Positions 47,884 to 56,258 of a stretch of DNA of 64,000 nt are shown here, one piece after another. Location: contig NZ_JAJMPA010000001.1 in assembly GCF_020991475.1 (NCBI RefSeq), positions 1,550,001-1,614,000 of the forward strand, read 5' to 3'. Each line of letters begins with the position of its first letter. Position 1 is the first letter of the stretch. This DNA is from Pedobacter sp. MC2016-14 (GTDB lineage Bacteria > Bacteroidota > Bacteroidia > Sphingobacteriales > Sphingobacteriaceae). Made by a program: the position numbers and the translations under genes. Under the pieces are notes generated by a model, which worked only from the letters and a program-made list of their open reading frames with translations, was not told where the DNA came from and did not search any database.

Positions 47884-48759
47884 ATGTTTAAAACATCGTT
47901 ATTTACATTTATACTGTTATGGGCCTTGCAATTGCAGGCCCAAACTTTTATACTCACAGGTCATCAGGGTGCCAGGGGGATCATGCCAGAAAATACCATT
48001 CCCGGGATGTTGAAGGCGTTAGATTTAGGTGTAAACATGTTAAACATGGGCGTGGTGATCTCCAAAGATGAAAAAGTGGTGCTTTCTCATGAGCCCTATT
48101 TTAACAATGAAATTAGTCTGAAGCCTGATGGTAAGCCGATTTCCTTTAAAGAAGAAAAGAAGTACAACATCTTTAAAATGGATTATGAGGAGGTCCGTAA
48201 ATTTGATGTAGGGAGTAAAGTGCATGCCCGTTTCCCCGGGCAAATGAAAATCAAAGCCTACAAACCTTTATTAAATGAGGTGATAGACTCTGTAGAGCTG
48301 TATGTTAAAAAGCGGAAATTGCCTAAACCATTATATAACATTGAAACCGCTTTAATCCGCAATGGCGATGGCGAATACCAGCCAGACTCTGCTATATTTA
48401 TTGAGCGGATTATGGAAATTGTAAAGAAAAAGAAGCTCACTAAAAGAGTGGTTATTCAATCGCTGGACATTAGAACATTACAATACCTGCATATACACTA
48501 TCCAAAAATTAAAACTGCGCTGATGGTAGATGAGAAAAAGGATTTTGAAGAAAGCTTGCAGGTCCTGGGCTTTAAACCAGACTATTATAGTCCGTATTAC
48601 GTCCTGGTAGGTAAAGGACTGGTAGATCGTTGTCATGAGGCCGGCGTAAAAATCATACCCTGGACGGTTAACTCGGTAAAGGACTTTAAATACCTGCTAA
48701 ACTTAGGGGTAGATGGAATTGTGACCGACTATCCCAATGTCTATCAAATGGCACGTTAG
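47884..48759 (+). CDS. Glycerophosphodiester phosphodiesterase-like protein with altered active site
   Basis: 291-aa secreted TIM-barrel protein of the GDPD family (signal FTFILLWALQLQAQ). The overall blocks are there: GHQGARGIMPENTIPG, VVISKDEKVVLSHEPY and the C-terminal IIPWTVNS with GIVTDYP. However the usual HRG is H27-Q28-G, the metal-binding E-x-D is N54-x-G56, and the HD pair is H69-E70. These are the residues that bind metal and catalyse, so hydrolase activity is doubtful. Otherwise length and fold are normal. Confidence 0.85.
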   Translation: MFKTSLFTFILLWALQLQAQTFILTGHQGARGIMPENTIPGMLKALDLGVNMLNMGVVISKDEKVVLSHEPYFNNEISLKPDGKPISFKEEKKYNIFKMDYEEVRKFDVGSKVHARFPGQMKIKAYKPLLNEVIDSVELYVKKRKLPKPLYNIETALIRNGDGEYQPDSAIFIERIMEIVKKKKLTKRVVIQSLDIRTLQYLHIHYPKIKTALMVDEKKDFEESLQVLGFKPDYYSPYYVLVGKGLVDRCHEAGVKIIPWTVNSVKDFKYLLNLGVDGIVTDYPNVYQMAR

Positions 48760-48768
48760 TGCCAGCAA

Positions 48769-49737
48769 CTAAAATAGATTTTTAATGATGTGTTCTATAC
48801 TCAGGCCCTCGGCCTCTGCGCGGTAATTTCGTACAATGCGGTGCCTCAATATGGCTGTAGCCACAGCTTGCACATCTTCTGTATCCGGCGCATATTTGCC
48901 TGAAATTGCAGCATGGCATTTGGCACCCAATACAAGGAATTGAGAAGCCCTTGGTCCAGCACCCCAGTTGATGTATTTGTTTACCTCTTCGGTAGCCAGT
49001 GGCGTATGTGGACGGGTTTTGCCGGCTAACTTAACCGCATATTCCAATACATGATCCGTAACCGGGATATTTCTAATCAGGTCCTGAAAATATTGAATCT
49101 GATCAGCATTGATAATTTTCTTTAATACTGAAGTATGGTTACTGGTGGTGTTTTTAACAATGGTCAGCTCATCCTCAAAAGTAGGGTAGCCCAGTTGCAC
49201 ATTAAACATAAACCGGTCAAGTTGCGCCTCCGGTAATGGATAGGTGCCTTCCTGCTCAATAGGATTTTGAGTGGCCAGCACAAAAAATGGTTTGGGTAAA
49301 ATGTGTTTATGGCCCGCTGCCGTAACCGACTTTTCCTGCATGGCTTCCAGTAAGGCTGCCTGGGTTTTTGGAGGTGTACGGTTAATCTCATCAGCAAGTA
49401 CAATGTTAGAAAAAACAGGGCCTTTAATAAACTTAAAAGTCCTGTCTTCTCCTAATATTTCTGCTCCAATGATATCACTGGGCATAAGGTCTGGTGTAAA
49501 CTGGATCCTGTTAAAATTTAAATCCAATACCCCGGCAACAGTTTGAACCAGTAAGGTTTTGGCTAAGCCAGGTACGCCCACCAGCAAACAATGCCCGTTA
49601 CTAAAAATAGAGATCAATACAGATTTAACAACCTCATCCTGCCCGATGACAACTTTACCAATCTCATTTTTTATCGCTTTGTAAGACTGATGAAGCGCAT
49701 CTACGGCTTCGATATCATTGTTAAATGCCATGCTCAT
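48769..49737 (-). CDS. MoxR-family AAA+ ATPase
   Basis: 322 aa. Walker A GVPGLAKTLLV, Walker B IVLADEINRTPPKTQAALLEAMQE, and sensor block ATQNPIEQEGTYPLPEAQLDRFMF identify a MoxR (MRP subfamily) chaperone-like ATPase. Such proteins usually work with DUF58 and VWA proteins; those genes are not visible here. Its start overlaps the stop of the upstream SurA-like gene by one base, suggesting coupled translation. Confidence 0.95.
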   Translation of the reverse strand: MSMAFNNDIEAVDALHQSYKAIKNEIGKVVIGQDEVVKSVLISIFSNGHCLLVGVPGLAKTLLVQTVAGVLDLNFNRIQFTPDLMPSDIIGAEILGEDRTFKFIKGPVFSNIVLADEINRTPPKTQAALLEAMQEKSVTAAGHKHILPKPFFVLATQNPIEQEGTYPLPEAQLDRFMFNVQLGYPTFEDELTIVKNTTSNHTSVLKKIINADQIQYFQDLIRNIPVTDHVLEYAVKLAGKTRPHTPLATEEVNKYINWGAGPRASQFLVLGAKCHAAISGKYAPDTEDVQAVATAILRHRIVRNYRAEAEGLSIEHIIKNLF

Positions 49738-51113
49738 TATTTAGAGGGGGTTGTTGCTTTAGTCCAGAGTTTTAATTCATTGCAGGTAGTATAATCCTCA
49801 TCTATTTTTATATAAGTGCTTTCCCTGCGTTTTTCGAACCACTCACTTAAAACTCGGTCATTTTTTTGTTCCTGGGCTTTATTTTTGAACTTGGCATAGT
49901 CCTGATCCAGGTTGCCTTTATGTGGTGCTATTTTAGACTTCAGGAATAATATTTTGTAACCTTCTTTGCCATCGGCACCTGTAAACATTACCGGCTTAGA
50001 AATGCTGCCAACTTTCATGGTATCTACAGTAAGGAAGACCGTTGGATCTACTTTATCTGCTGGAATAAAAGTAGTTCGCTCACTTACACCATCGTAATAT
50101 AACATCATACCACCATTGTATTTGGTCTCTTTATTGTCTGAATACATGGAAGCAGCAGCGGAGAATGGAAGTTTCTTAGCGGCTACCGTAGCGGTAAGGT
50201 TGTTGTAAATACTGTCTGCATGCAATTTAACCCGGTCTAAACTCTGCGGGGTAGTTAATGGATGCACCAGGATATGTCTGGCATGTACCTGCTCACCACG
50301 GCGTTCTATCACCTGTAAAATGTGAAAACCAAATTCGGTTTCAAATACAGGAGATACTTCTCCGGCTTTTAGTTTAAAGGCCATAGCCGTAAATTCTTTC
50401 GCCATTACCGTCCTGTCAAAGAAACCTAAATCACCACCATCAGGTGCTGACCCCGGATCTTCTGAATAGGTTTTAGCCAGAAAGCCAAAATCTTCTCCAC
50501 TTTTTACCCTAAGTCTTAAAGCATCAATCTTATCATGAAATTTTTGTTTCTCTGCTTTAGTTAATTCCGGGTGTAATACAATTTCTCCGATTTCAAATTC
50601 TGTAGGGATATCAGGAAGACTGTCTTTTTTATAAGAACTATAATATTTTTGAACTTCCAGTGGGGTGATGCTCACATTCTCCGTGATTTTCCCCTGCATT
50701 TTTTGCGCAATCAACTGGTCTTTTACGTCTGGTCTGATCTCATCTTTGTATTGAAGAACAGATTTATTTAAAAACTGTTCCAAACGGTCTTGTCCACCTG
50801 CACGCTGAATTTGAGAACGCATTCTGCGGTCAAGCTCATTGTCTACCTGGTTGTCATCCACCATCACCGAGTCAATTTCGGCCTGTTGTTTCAATAGTTT
50901 TTGTACCAGCATCTGCTGGAGCAGGTAGCATTTTACGGTTTCATTATTCGGATTTCCCGAATTCAGGTATTGGGCATATTGCTGGTTCAATTCAGATAGC
51001 AGGATAATGTTATTTCCCAAAACGGCAACCACTTTATCTATGTTTTTTCTTTGAGCTTGTACATTTAAAAACAAACAGAATAACCCGCCTGCTATCAATA
51101 AAATTTTCTTCAT
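49737..51113 (-). CDS. Periplasmic peptidyl-prolyl isomerase (SurA-like)
   Basis: 458 aa with signal peptide (KILLIAGGLFCLFLNVQAQ), a SurA-type N-terminal chaperone helix domain and two parvulin domains: one with EDPGSAPDGGDLGFFDR and VFETEFGFHILQV, the second starting VHARHILVHPL. It should assist outer-membrane protein folding in the periplasm. Cotranscribed with the MoxR gene downstream. Confidence 0.94.
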   Translation of the reverse strand: MKKILLIAGGLFCLFLNVQAQRKNIDKVVAVLGNNIILLSELNQQYAQYLNSGNPNNETVKCYLLQQMLVQKLLKQQAEIDSVMVDDNQVDNELDRRMRSQIQRAGGQDRLEQFLNKSVLQYKDEIRPDVKDQLIAQKMQGKITENVSITPLEVQKYYSSYKKDSLPDIPTEFEIGEIVLHPELTKAEKQKFHDKIDALRLRVKSGEDFGFLAKTYSEDPGSAPDGGDLGFFDRTVMAKEFTAMAFKLKAGEVSPVFETEFGFHILQVIERRGEQVHARHILVHPLTTPQSLDRVKLHADSIYNNLTATVAAKKLPFSAAASMYSDNKETKYNGGMMLYYDGVSERTTFIPADKVDPTVFLTVDTMKVGSISKPVMFTGADGKEGYKILFLKSKIAPHKGNLDQDYAKFKNKAQEQKNDRVLSEWFEKRRESTYIKIDEDYTTCNELKLWTKATTPSK

Positions 51114-51294
51114 TCTATTTTTTCAATTATTTCTCTTTGCAAATGTATTATTATTCAGCGTCTTCACAGCTTTAAATCTGAGTTGTTCCAGCTTTTGCAG
51201 TACATTTTTAAGGTATAAAAGTAATAAATAAAGGCGCTTTAATGAGATATTTAACTAATTTTAACAGAAAAATAATTCATTTAAAACCGTACCT

Positions 51295-51825
51295 ATGAAT
51301 GATCAGCTGGCTACCAGTGCAGAAGCGCTGCGTATGCTTTTTACAGAAGAGATCTATTTAGTAAAAGGAGAGGAGTCTGCAATAGCGATCGAACCTCAAG
51401 CTGTAGCTGTGCCAGCGCCGGAAACTCCGGTTGCAGCTACCAGTTATGATTTTATGGGTAAAAATCAGCGTCAAATCCTTATTCTGGTTAATGATCCCAT
51501 CAATGCAGTGAGCACGGAGCAGGGTAGGGAGTTGTTGCGTAAACTGGTTAAAGCTATTGAACTTACAGCGAATGATTTTGCCTTGGTCAATTATGCCAGG
51601 TATCCTACTGCAGACTATCCATCTTTGCGTAACTATTTTTCAAGTAAAGTGATGTTTGTTTTTGGTGTTAAGCCTGCACAATTAGGTCTGCCCGATTGCA
51701 CTATGAATAGTTTGGTGCTGCATGAAACCGTAAATCTGATTTTCGCACCCGATTTACATACGCTGGATGGCGATCAGCAAGGTAAAAAAACATTATGGGG
51801 CAGTCTTAAACAATTAACTTTATAA
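51295..51825 (+). CDS. Conserved hypothetical, C-terminal half resembling DNA polymerase III psi (HolD)
   Basis: 176 aa, soluble. After a variable Pro/Ala-rich region (about 25-55), the domain QILILVNDPINAV ... LLRKLVKAIELTANDF ... KVMFVFGVKPAQLGLP ... LIFAPDLHTLDGD and the closing KTLWGSLKQL follows the strand/helix order of the psi clamp-loader subunit of gammaproteobacteria, including the final LW-xx-L helix. This match is by eye only. Bacteroidota have no annotated psi that I know of. An isolated gene, divergent from the SurA-like gene. Confidence 0.75.
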   Translation: MNDQLATSAEALRMLFTEEIYLVKGEESAIAIEPQAVAVPAPETPVAATSYDFMGKNQRQILILVNDPINAVSTEQGRELLRKLVKAIELTANDFALVNYARYPTADYPSLRNYFSSKVMFVFGVKPAQLGLPDCTMNSLVLHETVNLIFAPDLHTLDGDQQGKKTLWGSLKQLTL

Positions 51826-51898
51826 AAGTTCTGGAATAACTATGTTATCAACAGCCCCATAGGTTTTTGGTGGATTCATCAATCGTACGTTTTGTTTT

Positions 51899-52336
51899 TT
51901 ATTCATCAAACAGGCATACTTTCAACATTTTCTGCAAGGCTCTGCAATAATCCTCTTTACTGCCTTTCCAGGTAAATTGCTCTGTTTCTATTGGTTTTTC
52001 GTCCTCCTCCGAATCATCCCCGTTGTCGGTCTCTACATATCTATGGATTAAGGATAAAATCGAAAATTGTATGTGCCCATCTTCCAGGACCATTTGCCAC
52101 CTCCACTCCAGATTGCCCGATGAGAAAAAGGCGAACTGCCTAGACATTTGTGTCGTTTTCCTCAACTCATAAAGGTTTTTAGCAAACAATTTGTATACAG
52201 TCCCAACCTCTTCCAATTCATCGATTTTTAACAAATACCTTTCTTTCAACCAAAAGGAACCTTGCCCCTCCGGCTTTATTACCAGCCCCATGGTTAAGGT
52301 TAGTGGAGGTGTTTGGTTTTGCGTTATTTTGTTCAT
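51899..52336 (-). CDS. Hypothetical protein at end of lysis-like cassette
   Basis: 145 aa, soluble, acidic (a DDSEEDEKPIETE stretch near residue 110), without signal peptide or motif I recognise. It starts 3 bp after the spanin-like gene on the same strand, so it belongs to the same transcript. It could be an accessory of the cassette or a structural protein of a phage-like element; the sequence alone does not say. Confidence 0.65.
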   Translation of the reverse strand: MNKITQNQTPPLTLTMGLVIKPEGQGSFWLKERYLLKIDELEEVGTVYKLFAKNLYELRKTTQMSRQFAFFSSGNLEWRWQMVLEDGHIQFSILSLIHRYVETDNGDDSEEDEKPIETEQFTWKGSKEDYCRALQKMLKVCLFDE

Positions 52337-52339
52337 GAA

Positions 52340-52834
52340 CTATGACTTTAAAAATTTATAAATAAGCACAGCTGCCAGAACCAGCACAGCCAACCCGATG
52401 AGCAGCCAAAACGCAGGCCTTTCCGTTTTAACTGTACTTTTGTTGGCTGCCCTTGCTTCCTTTTTTTCGGAAAATTCAGATTTGATGCCGATTTGCGTGC
52501 TGCCTGTGCTGTCTTTCAACTTCAATCCAGTAGCACTTTTTTGTAGTGTTCCCGTTAGCAACACTTTCTCCGCCTCGCCTTCAAAACCAAATTCCTGGGA
52601 GAATTTAAACTTGCCCTTAGGCCAAATCTGCACCGTTGTTGTGCTGTTTAAACTGTCCAGTTTCCATTCAAAAAAATGCTGATCGGTACTTGCCTGCTGC
52701 GTAACCGCAAGACTACTCTGCTGCTGTTCCTTTGAAACCTGCTTGTTCATCTCTGTCTCAGTTTTAACATTCTTAAACAGCTTGCAAGCCGACAGCATAC
52801 TTAAAATGAATAAGAAAAATATCCTCACCGCCAT
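52340..52834 (-). CDS. Unimolecular-spanin-like lipoprotein with C-terminal TM helix
   Basis: 164 aa. An N-terminal lipoprotein signal (FFLFILSMLSAC, lipobox cysteine at 17), a middle rich in predicted beta strands (STTTVQIWPKGKFKFSQEF) and a hydrophobic C-terminal helix at about 140-160 (FWLLIGLAVLVLAAVLIYKF). A lipid-anchored protein that also ends in an inner-membrane helix is the architecture of unimolecular spanins such as phage T1 gp11, which fuse inner and outer membranes at lysis. It overlaps the hydrolase gene by 10 bp. Function is inferred from architecture and position. Confidence 0.7.
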   Translation of the reverse strand: MAVRIFFLFILSMLSACKLFKNVKTETEMNKQVSKEQQQSSLAVTQQASTDQHFFEWKLDSLNSTTTVQIWPKGKFKFSQEFGFEGEAEKVLLTGTLQKSATGLKLKDSTGSTQIGIKSEFSEKKEARAANKSTVKTERPAFWLLIGLAVLVLAAVLIYKFLKS

Positions 52835-53334
52835 TCTGCAAAAGATTTAATGGTTTTCAAATGCCTTACTCTTTTATACACCCCATCGCCCTCAGCACTG
52901 CCGTTTAAGTTTGTATTGCCCTCAATGGTGTAAATCTTCTCATTGTGCACCAGTGTTACGATGCCTGAATGTGCAATCCGGCGTTTAGCAGTAAAATATA
53001 TCCCCATTACACAGCCAGCAACCGGAGTTTTAACCACTCTCGATGCAGGAAATAAATCCGGGCTCCAGCCGGTCTTAGGCATCCTATAACCCGCTTGCTT
53101 AAACACCCAGACTACAAAACATGTACACCAGGCATCTCCCTTACGGCAACCGGCCGCATGCTGATATTCGCCTACCCTCACACCATCATTCCGGTTCGTG
53201 GCTTCGCGTACGCCTACTTCTGCTTCGGCAATAGTTACGACATTGCCCTGAACTAGCAGATTGCGATCAGGCACCCAACCGATGCCAATACCAGCAATGC
53301 AAACAAGGCAAAATAAAATCCAAGCTTTTGACAT
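52825..53334 (-). CDS. CHAP/NlpC-like peptidoglycan hydrolase (endolysin-like)
   Basis: 169 aa with an N-terminal hydrophobic segment (WILFCLVCIAGIGIGW, a signal peptide or signal-anchor as in SAR endolysins). The hydrolase domain shows catalytic C70 in GDAWCTCFVVWVFKQAG, H122 in IAHSGIV and N140 in IEGNTN, as in the TIGR02594/CHAP amidase group used by many phages and bacteriocins. It overlaps the upstream holin-like gene by 82 bp and the spanin-like gene by 10 bp. Confidence 0.85.
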   Translation of the reverse strand: MSKAWILFCLVCIAGIGIGWVPDRNLLVQGNVVTIAEAEVGVREATNRNDGVRVGEYQHAAGCRKGDAWCTCFVVWVFKQAGYRMPKTGWSPDLFPASRVVKTPVAGCVMGIYFTAKRRIAHSGIVTLVHNEKIYTIEGNTNLNGSAEGDGVYKRVRHLKTIKSFAEWR

Positions 53335-53654
53335 AACTTTAATTTATCAAAGTGTACAATTAAACTATTCAGGGCCGGGAGGCCCAACAGCATCCAGAAC
53401 TGCTGCATCAGATACCAGCACAGCAGCAGGATGATGGAAAAGGCAATCAAGCCCTGCATCATAAATAACCAGGTTAGCTTTAAGGGTAAACCAGCACTTG
53501 GGTCAGTCAGGCCAATTAATTTTTCGCTCATGGTAAAAAGGAGCAGCAGAATGCCAAAAAGAAACCAGGGTTGCGGAATTTTAAACACCTGCGCCAATAA
53601 TTTCTTTAGCCTGTACCAGGCATTAAAGGGTTGTTTTAAAGATATCATCCTCAT
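53253..53654 (-). CDS. Small three-TM membrane protein, holin-like
   Basis: 133 aa with a short basic N-terminus (RLKKLL) and three hydrophobic helices at about 30-48 (WFLFGILLLLFTMSEKLI), 64-90 and 112-133, the layout of a class I holin. It is first in a run with an endolysin-like and a spanin-like gene, with an 82-bp overlap into the endolysin-like frame. Holins cannot be identified by sequence alone; the call depends on topology and context. Two closely spaced starts (53654, 53648) would resemble the dual-start of some holins. Confidence 0.65.
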   Translation of the reverse strand: MRMISLKQPFNAWYRLKKLLAQVFKIPQPWFLFGILLLLFTMSEKLIGLTDPSAGLPLKLTWLFMMQGLIAFSIILLLCWYLMQQFWMLLGLPALNSLIVHFDKLKLCQKLGFYFALFALLVLASVGCLIAIC

Positions 53655-53688
53655 TTTATTATTTGTTTTAGTATTAAATGCATGTTAA

Positions 53689-53724
53689 TAGATCCCTCGT
53701 CGCTATGCTCTTTCGGGATGACGG
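53689..53724. repeat. Probable dispersed palindromic repeat
   Basis: ATCCC at 53692 and GGGAT ending at 53719 flank CTATGCTCTTTC, with GACGG following. This GATCCCTCGTCGCTATGCT-type hairpin resembles short intergenic repeats I associate with Bacteroidota genomes, but only one copy is in the window. The rest of the 242-bp gap (53655-53896) has no credible gene. Confidence 0.4.
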
Positions 53725-53896
53725 GAGGGGTAATGACCTGGTTTAAGGTTAGCATGGCGCAGAGTGCCGTATCGCATATCCGCACCATGCTTAGAAAAAT
53801 CAGTTGTTTCAGAGGAGACCTAGGCGCTGTTTGCTTTCTTCGCACCTAACAGATGCCAGACTCCGAAGAGATTGCTGATTTTTAACCCTTGTCGCC

Positions 53897-54547
53897 TTAA
53901 ATCACGGTTATGGCTCCTAAATACACGCTATTAGATGTCTTAGGCTTATTTTTCACAGAATTAAAGCTGGCATAGCAATGCAACACATCGTCCAGAAAAC
54001 TCATGGGCAGCTGAAACACATAAGCCATTGCAGATCTTGGTGCAATATTCCTTACGTACATGAACTTTTCCTTGTCTACATTGTAAACCACTACAGTAAT
54101 TAAGTCACTGCCGTCATAATCCTCATCGTCACTGGCAGGTACATAACCCCAGGCCAGGTTGGCTTTGGCACCTGCAACCGCAGTAACCGTTAAATCAGAA
54201 GGTAATACAATTGTGCCCTTGCTGTACTTTACGTTTTCAAAATCAATGCTGAAATCAGGAGATACGCCTGTAACCGCATTTTTAAGGTTTTCAGAAACCG
54301 CAATGTTCATTTGCGTTTTCACCTTAGCCGACGTTTTGTAGCCGATCTGGATCAAACTTTTAATCTGTTTTAGAAAAGCGATGATCATTGCAAATCTCAC
54401 CCGCTGATCCAGCTGCTCCTGGGTAGGTGGTTTCTCGCTTTTGCGCGGCCTAGCCCTGATTACATCCAAACCACGCCAGAAGGCACCCACAACGGCGCCG
54501 GTACGTTTTCGGAACCCACCGAGGATTCCATTGGTAATTATTCCCAT
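53897..54547 (-). CDS. DUF6266 family protein
   Basis: About 216 aa. The N-terminal block GILGGFRKRTGAVVGAFWRG, then RARPRKSEKPPTQEQLDQR, matches the DUF6266 pattern common in Sphingobacteriia and Flavobacteriia, followed by beta-rich sequence (DEDYDGSDLITVVVYNV). Function unknown. I start at ATG 54547 (MGIITNGILGG), the family start, not at the longer frame (54625). Its place beside a lysis-like cassette suggests a role in the same element, but this is only positional. Confidence 0.85.
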   Translation of the reverse strand: MGIITNGILGGFRKRTGAVVGAFWRGLDVIRARPRKSEKPPTQEQLDQRVRFAMIIAFLKQIKSLIQIGYKTSAKVKTQMNIAVSENLKNAVTGVSPDFSIDFENVKYSKGTIVLPSDLTVTAVAGAKANLAWGYVPASDDEDYDGSDLITVVVYNVDKEKFMYVRNIAPRSAMAYVFQLPMSFLDDVLHCYASFNSVKNKPKTSNSVYLGAITVI

Positions 54548-54703
54548 ATCAATAAAAAATTTGTGATTGTAACAACCTGCTGATCTCACTGCTGCGTGCC
54601 GCAAACCTTCAACCGGTACAGACATTACGATACAAAGGTTGGGAGAACAAAACAGATTTGTGGGTCGGGTAGGGTCGGGATGACCTACCTAAAAACTACA
54701 TGA

Positions 54704-54735
54704 AAATGGCCTCTCCTATAGCATAACGGCCATTT
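54704..54735 (-). terminator. Possible terminator between the RteC-like and DUF6266 genes
   Basis: AAATGGCC (54704-54711) and GGCCATTT (54728-54735) form an 8-bp perfect stem over a 16-nt loop, 20 bp past the stop of the RteC-like gene. On the minus strand the T-run after the stem is short, so termination may be partial. Confidence 0.5.
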
Positions 54736-54754
54736 CATTTTCTTGAAAAATAGC

Positions 54755-55951
54755 TCAGGAAAATTCCTCGTCAATTAATTTTAGCATTTTCATCAGCAAG
54801 GCACGCAACTGCATGGCCGTGTTTCGTACCACCTGGGTAGATTTACGTTCCAGGCTTTTGGGCGATAACAAAGCTTCTCCAATACCAGGCGTTTCTACAC
54901 ATTTAGCTACATAAAGCATCAGTTTCGCTTTAGAGCCTATAATGGCACCAGTTTTAATCAGGAGCTGCAAAAAATAAACTAGCACATCTGCCGAAAATGA
55001 AACCTTAACCCGGTATTCAGGAGCAGGTGCCGCTGCCAGCGGTGTTGCCACAGGTACAACCACATTTCCAGCTTTAACTGTTGAAAGGCTGGCAATCACC
55101 GGGCGCTGCCTGCAACCCACCTCACGCATGCGTGACGTCAGGTAGTCCTTCAATGTCTTTAAAATGTTCCGGTTTCGGGATTCAAAGAAGACCGAACCCT
55201 TGCGTTTATGGCGCCTGTAAAACTGGTCTTCGTAGTTGTACAGCAATTGATATTGATCGTCAACATCAGGAAGATTCTCTAGTTCCGCAGTAATTTTCTT
55301 GACATAATATTTGATGTGATCTTCCGTATTCAAGTTCACTACCAGCAGGTGCTCCTTAATCAGCGCGTTTATATTTTCACGTTCACTATCCTCACAAATC
55401 TGCAACATGGTTACTATAGAATCTTCCATGTACATCATTTTATGAAAGGTACACCTGCTGGCGGCGCTCACTTTTTGGATGCTTTTAACAATCAAATTCT
55501 GTAAAGCCAGCTCCGCGTATTTTTTCTTTAGGCCCGCCAGGAGTAAATTGGTTTGCTGGTTCATGTGTTCCACCTTGGGTTTAAATATAAACCCAGGCAT
55601 GTATGCATTAAAATTAAACAGCTTTCCGTACCGCTCCTGTAAGCATTCAAAAACATCCACAAGCAAGGCATATGTGGCATCATATAAGGCTTGCAGCCTT
55701 GGCGCAATGTTGGTGCAACTGTCCAGCCTGTCCAATAAACGGCTGCATTCCGTTTGGATTTGGTTCAGGTGGCGCTCTGCAAGTACAGGTTTTAACCGCC
55801 AATAAAGCATGCTCATCACCGTAAATAGCTCTTCTTTAATCGCAGGCATTTCCTCCAGCCAATTTTCGGCCTTTGCTTCGCTTAAAGCCTGCTTGCCCTG
55901 AGCCAATTCCTCTACTAATACCGGGATTTTTGTTGTTAAATCTGTCTTCAT
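54755..55951 (-). CDS. Helical hypothetical protein with RteC-like C-terminal domain
   Basis: 398 aa, mostly helical, no signal peptide. The C-terminal ~85 residues (VSFSADVLVYFLQLLIKTG ... LLSPKSLERK ... LRALLMKMLKLI) follow the pattern of the C-terminal domain of RteC-type regulators, which control excision of CTnDOT-like conjugative transposons; the N-terminal part is unlike RteC and of unknown role. The start is set at ATG 55951 (MKTDLTTKIP). It may be a relic or regulator of a mobile element, and it precedes DUF6266 and the lysis-like genes. Match made by eye. Confidence 0.65.
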   Translation of the reverse strand: MKTDLTTKIPVLVEELAQGKQALSEAKAENWLEEMPAIKEELFTVMSMLYWRLKPVLAERHLNQIQTECSRLLDRLDSCTNIAPRLQALYDATYALLVDVFECLQERYGKLFNFNAYMPGFIFKPKVEHMNQQTNLLLAGLKKKYAELALQNLIVKSIQKVSAASRCTFHKMMYMEDSIVTMLQICEDSERENINALIKEHLLVVNLNTEDHIKYYVKKITAELENLPDVDDQYQLLYNYEDQFYRRHKRKGSVFFESRNRNILKTLKDYLTSRMREVGCRQRPVIASLSTVKAGNVVVPVATPLAAAPAPEYRVKVSFSADVLVYFLQLLIKTGAIIGSKAKLMLYVAKCVETPGIGEALLSPKSLERKSTQVVRNTAMQLRALLMKMLKLIDEEFS

Positions 55952-56117
55952 AATTTCCGTTTGTTTTGCACAAATAGAAAAAAATGGAGGACCCGCTAAA
56001 AGCCCCAAGGGGTTTAACCCCCTTATTAAAAGGACAGTGAAAATAGCGTTGATGAGGCAGCAGAGCCCGATTATTTGTTTTAAAAAAAATGTAAATTAAT
56101 CTGCGTAGTCCTCAGTT

Positions 56118-56258
56118 TTGAAAGATACTACAAGTACAAATGAGGGAGCAAATGCTAACGTAAATGAGGGAGTAAATCACGCTTCTGATAATGCTAAAGC
56201 ATGTACTAAGGCAAATGAGGGAGCAAATGTAAAGGAAATGAGGGAGCAAATGATGTAA
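56118..56258 (+). repeat. Four copies of AAATGAGGGAGCAAATG, in a possible small coding remnant
   Basis: The 17-bp unit occurs at 56138-56154, 56162-56178 (two differences), 56213-56229 and 56236-56252. In one frame, opened after TAG at 56106 and offering TTG at 56118, the units encode NEGAN repeats and the frame closes with TAA at 56256. The rest of the 628-bp gap 55952-56579 has no recognisable gene. Confidence 0.5.

Noticed and set aside
53651..53845. 64-aa minus-strand ORF
   Set aside because: Part of it is the translation of the palindromic repeat at 53689-53724; no start context or family supports a gene.
51899..56008. Intact prophage
   Set aside because: Lysis-type genes are present, but no integrase, terminase, portal, capsid or tail genes can be recognised on either side.
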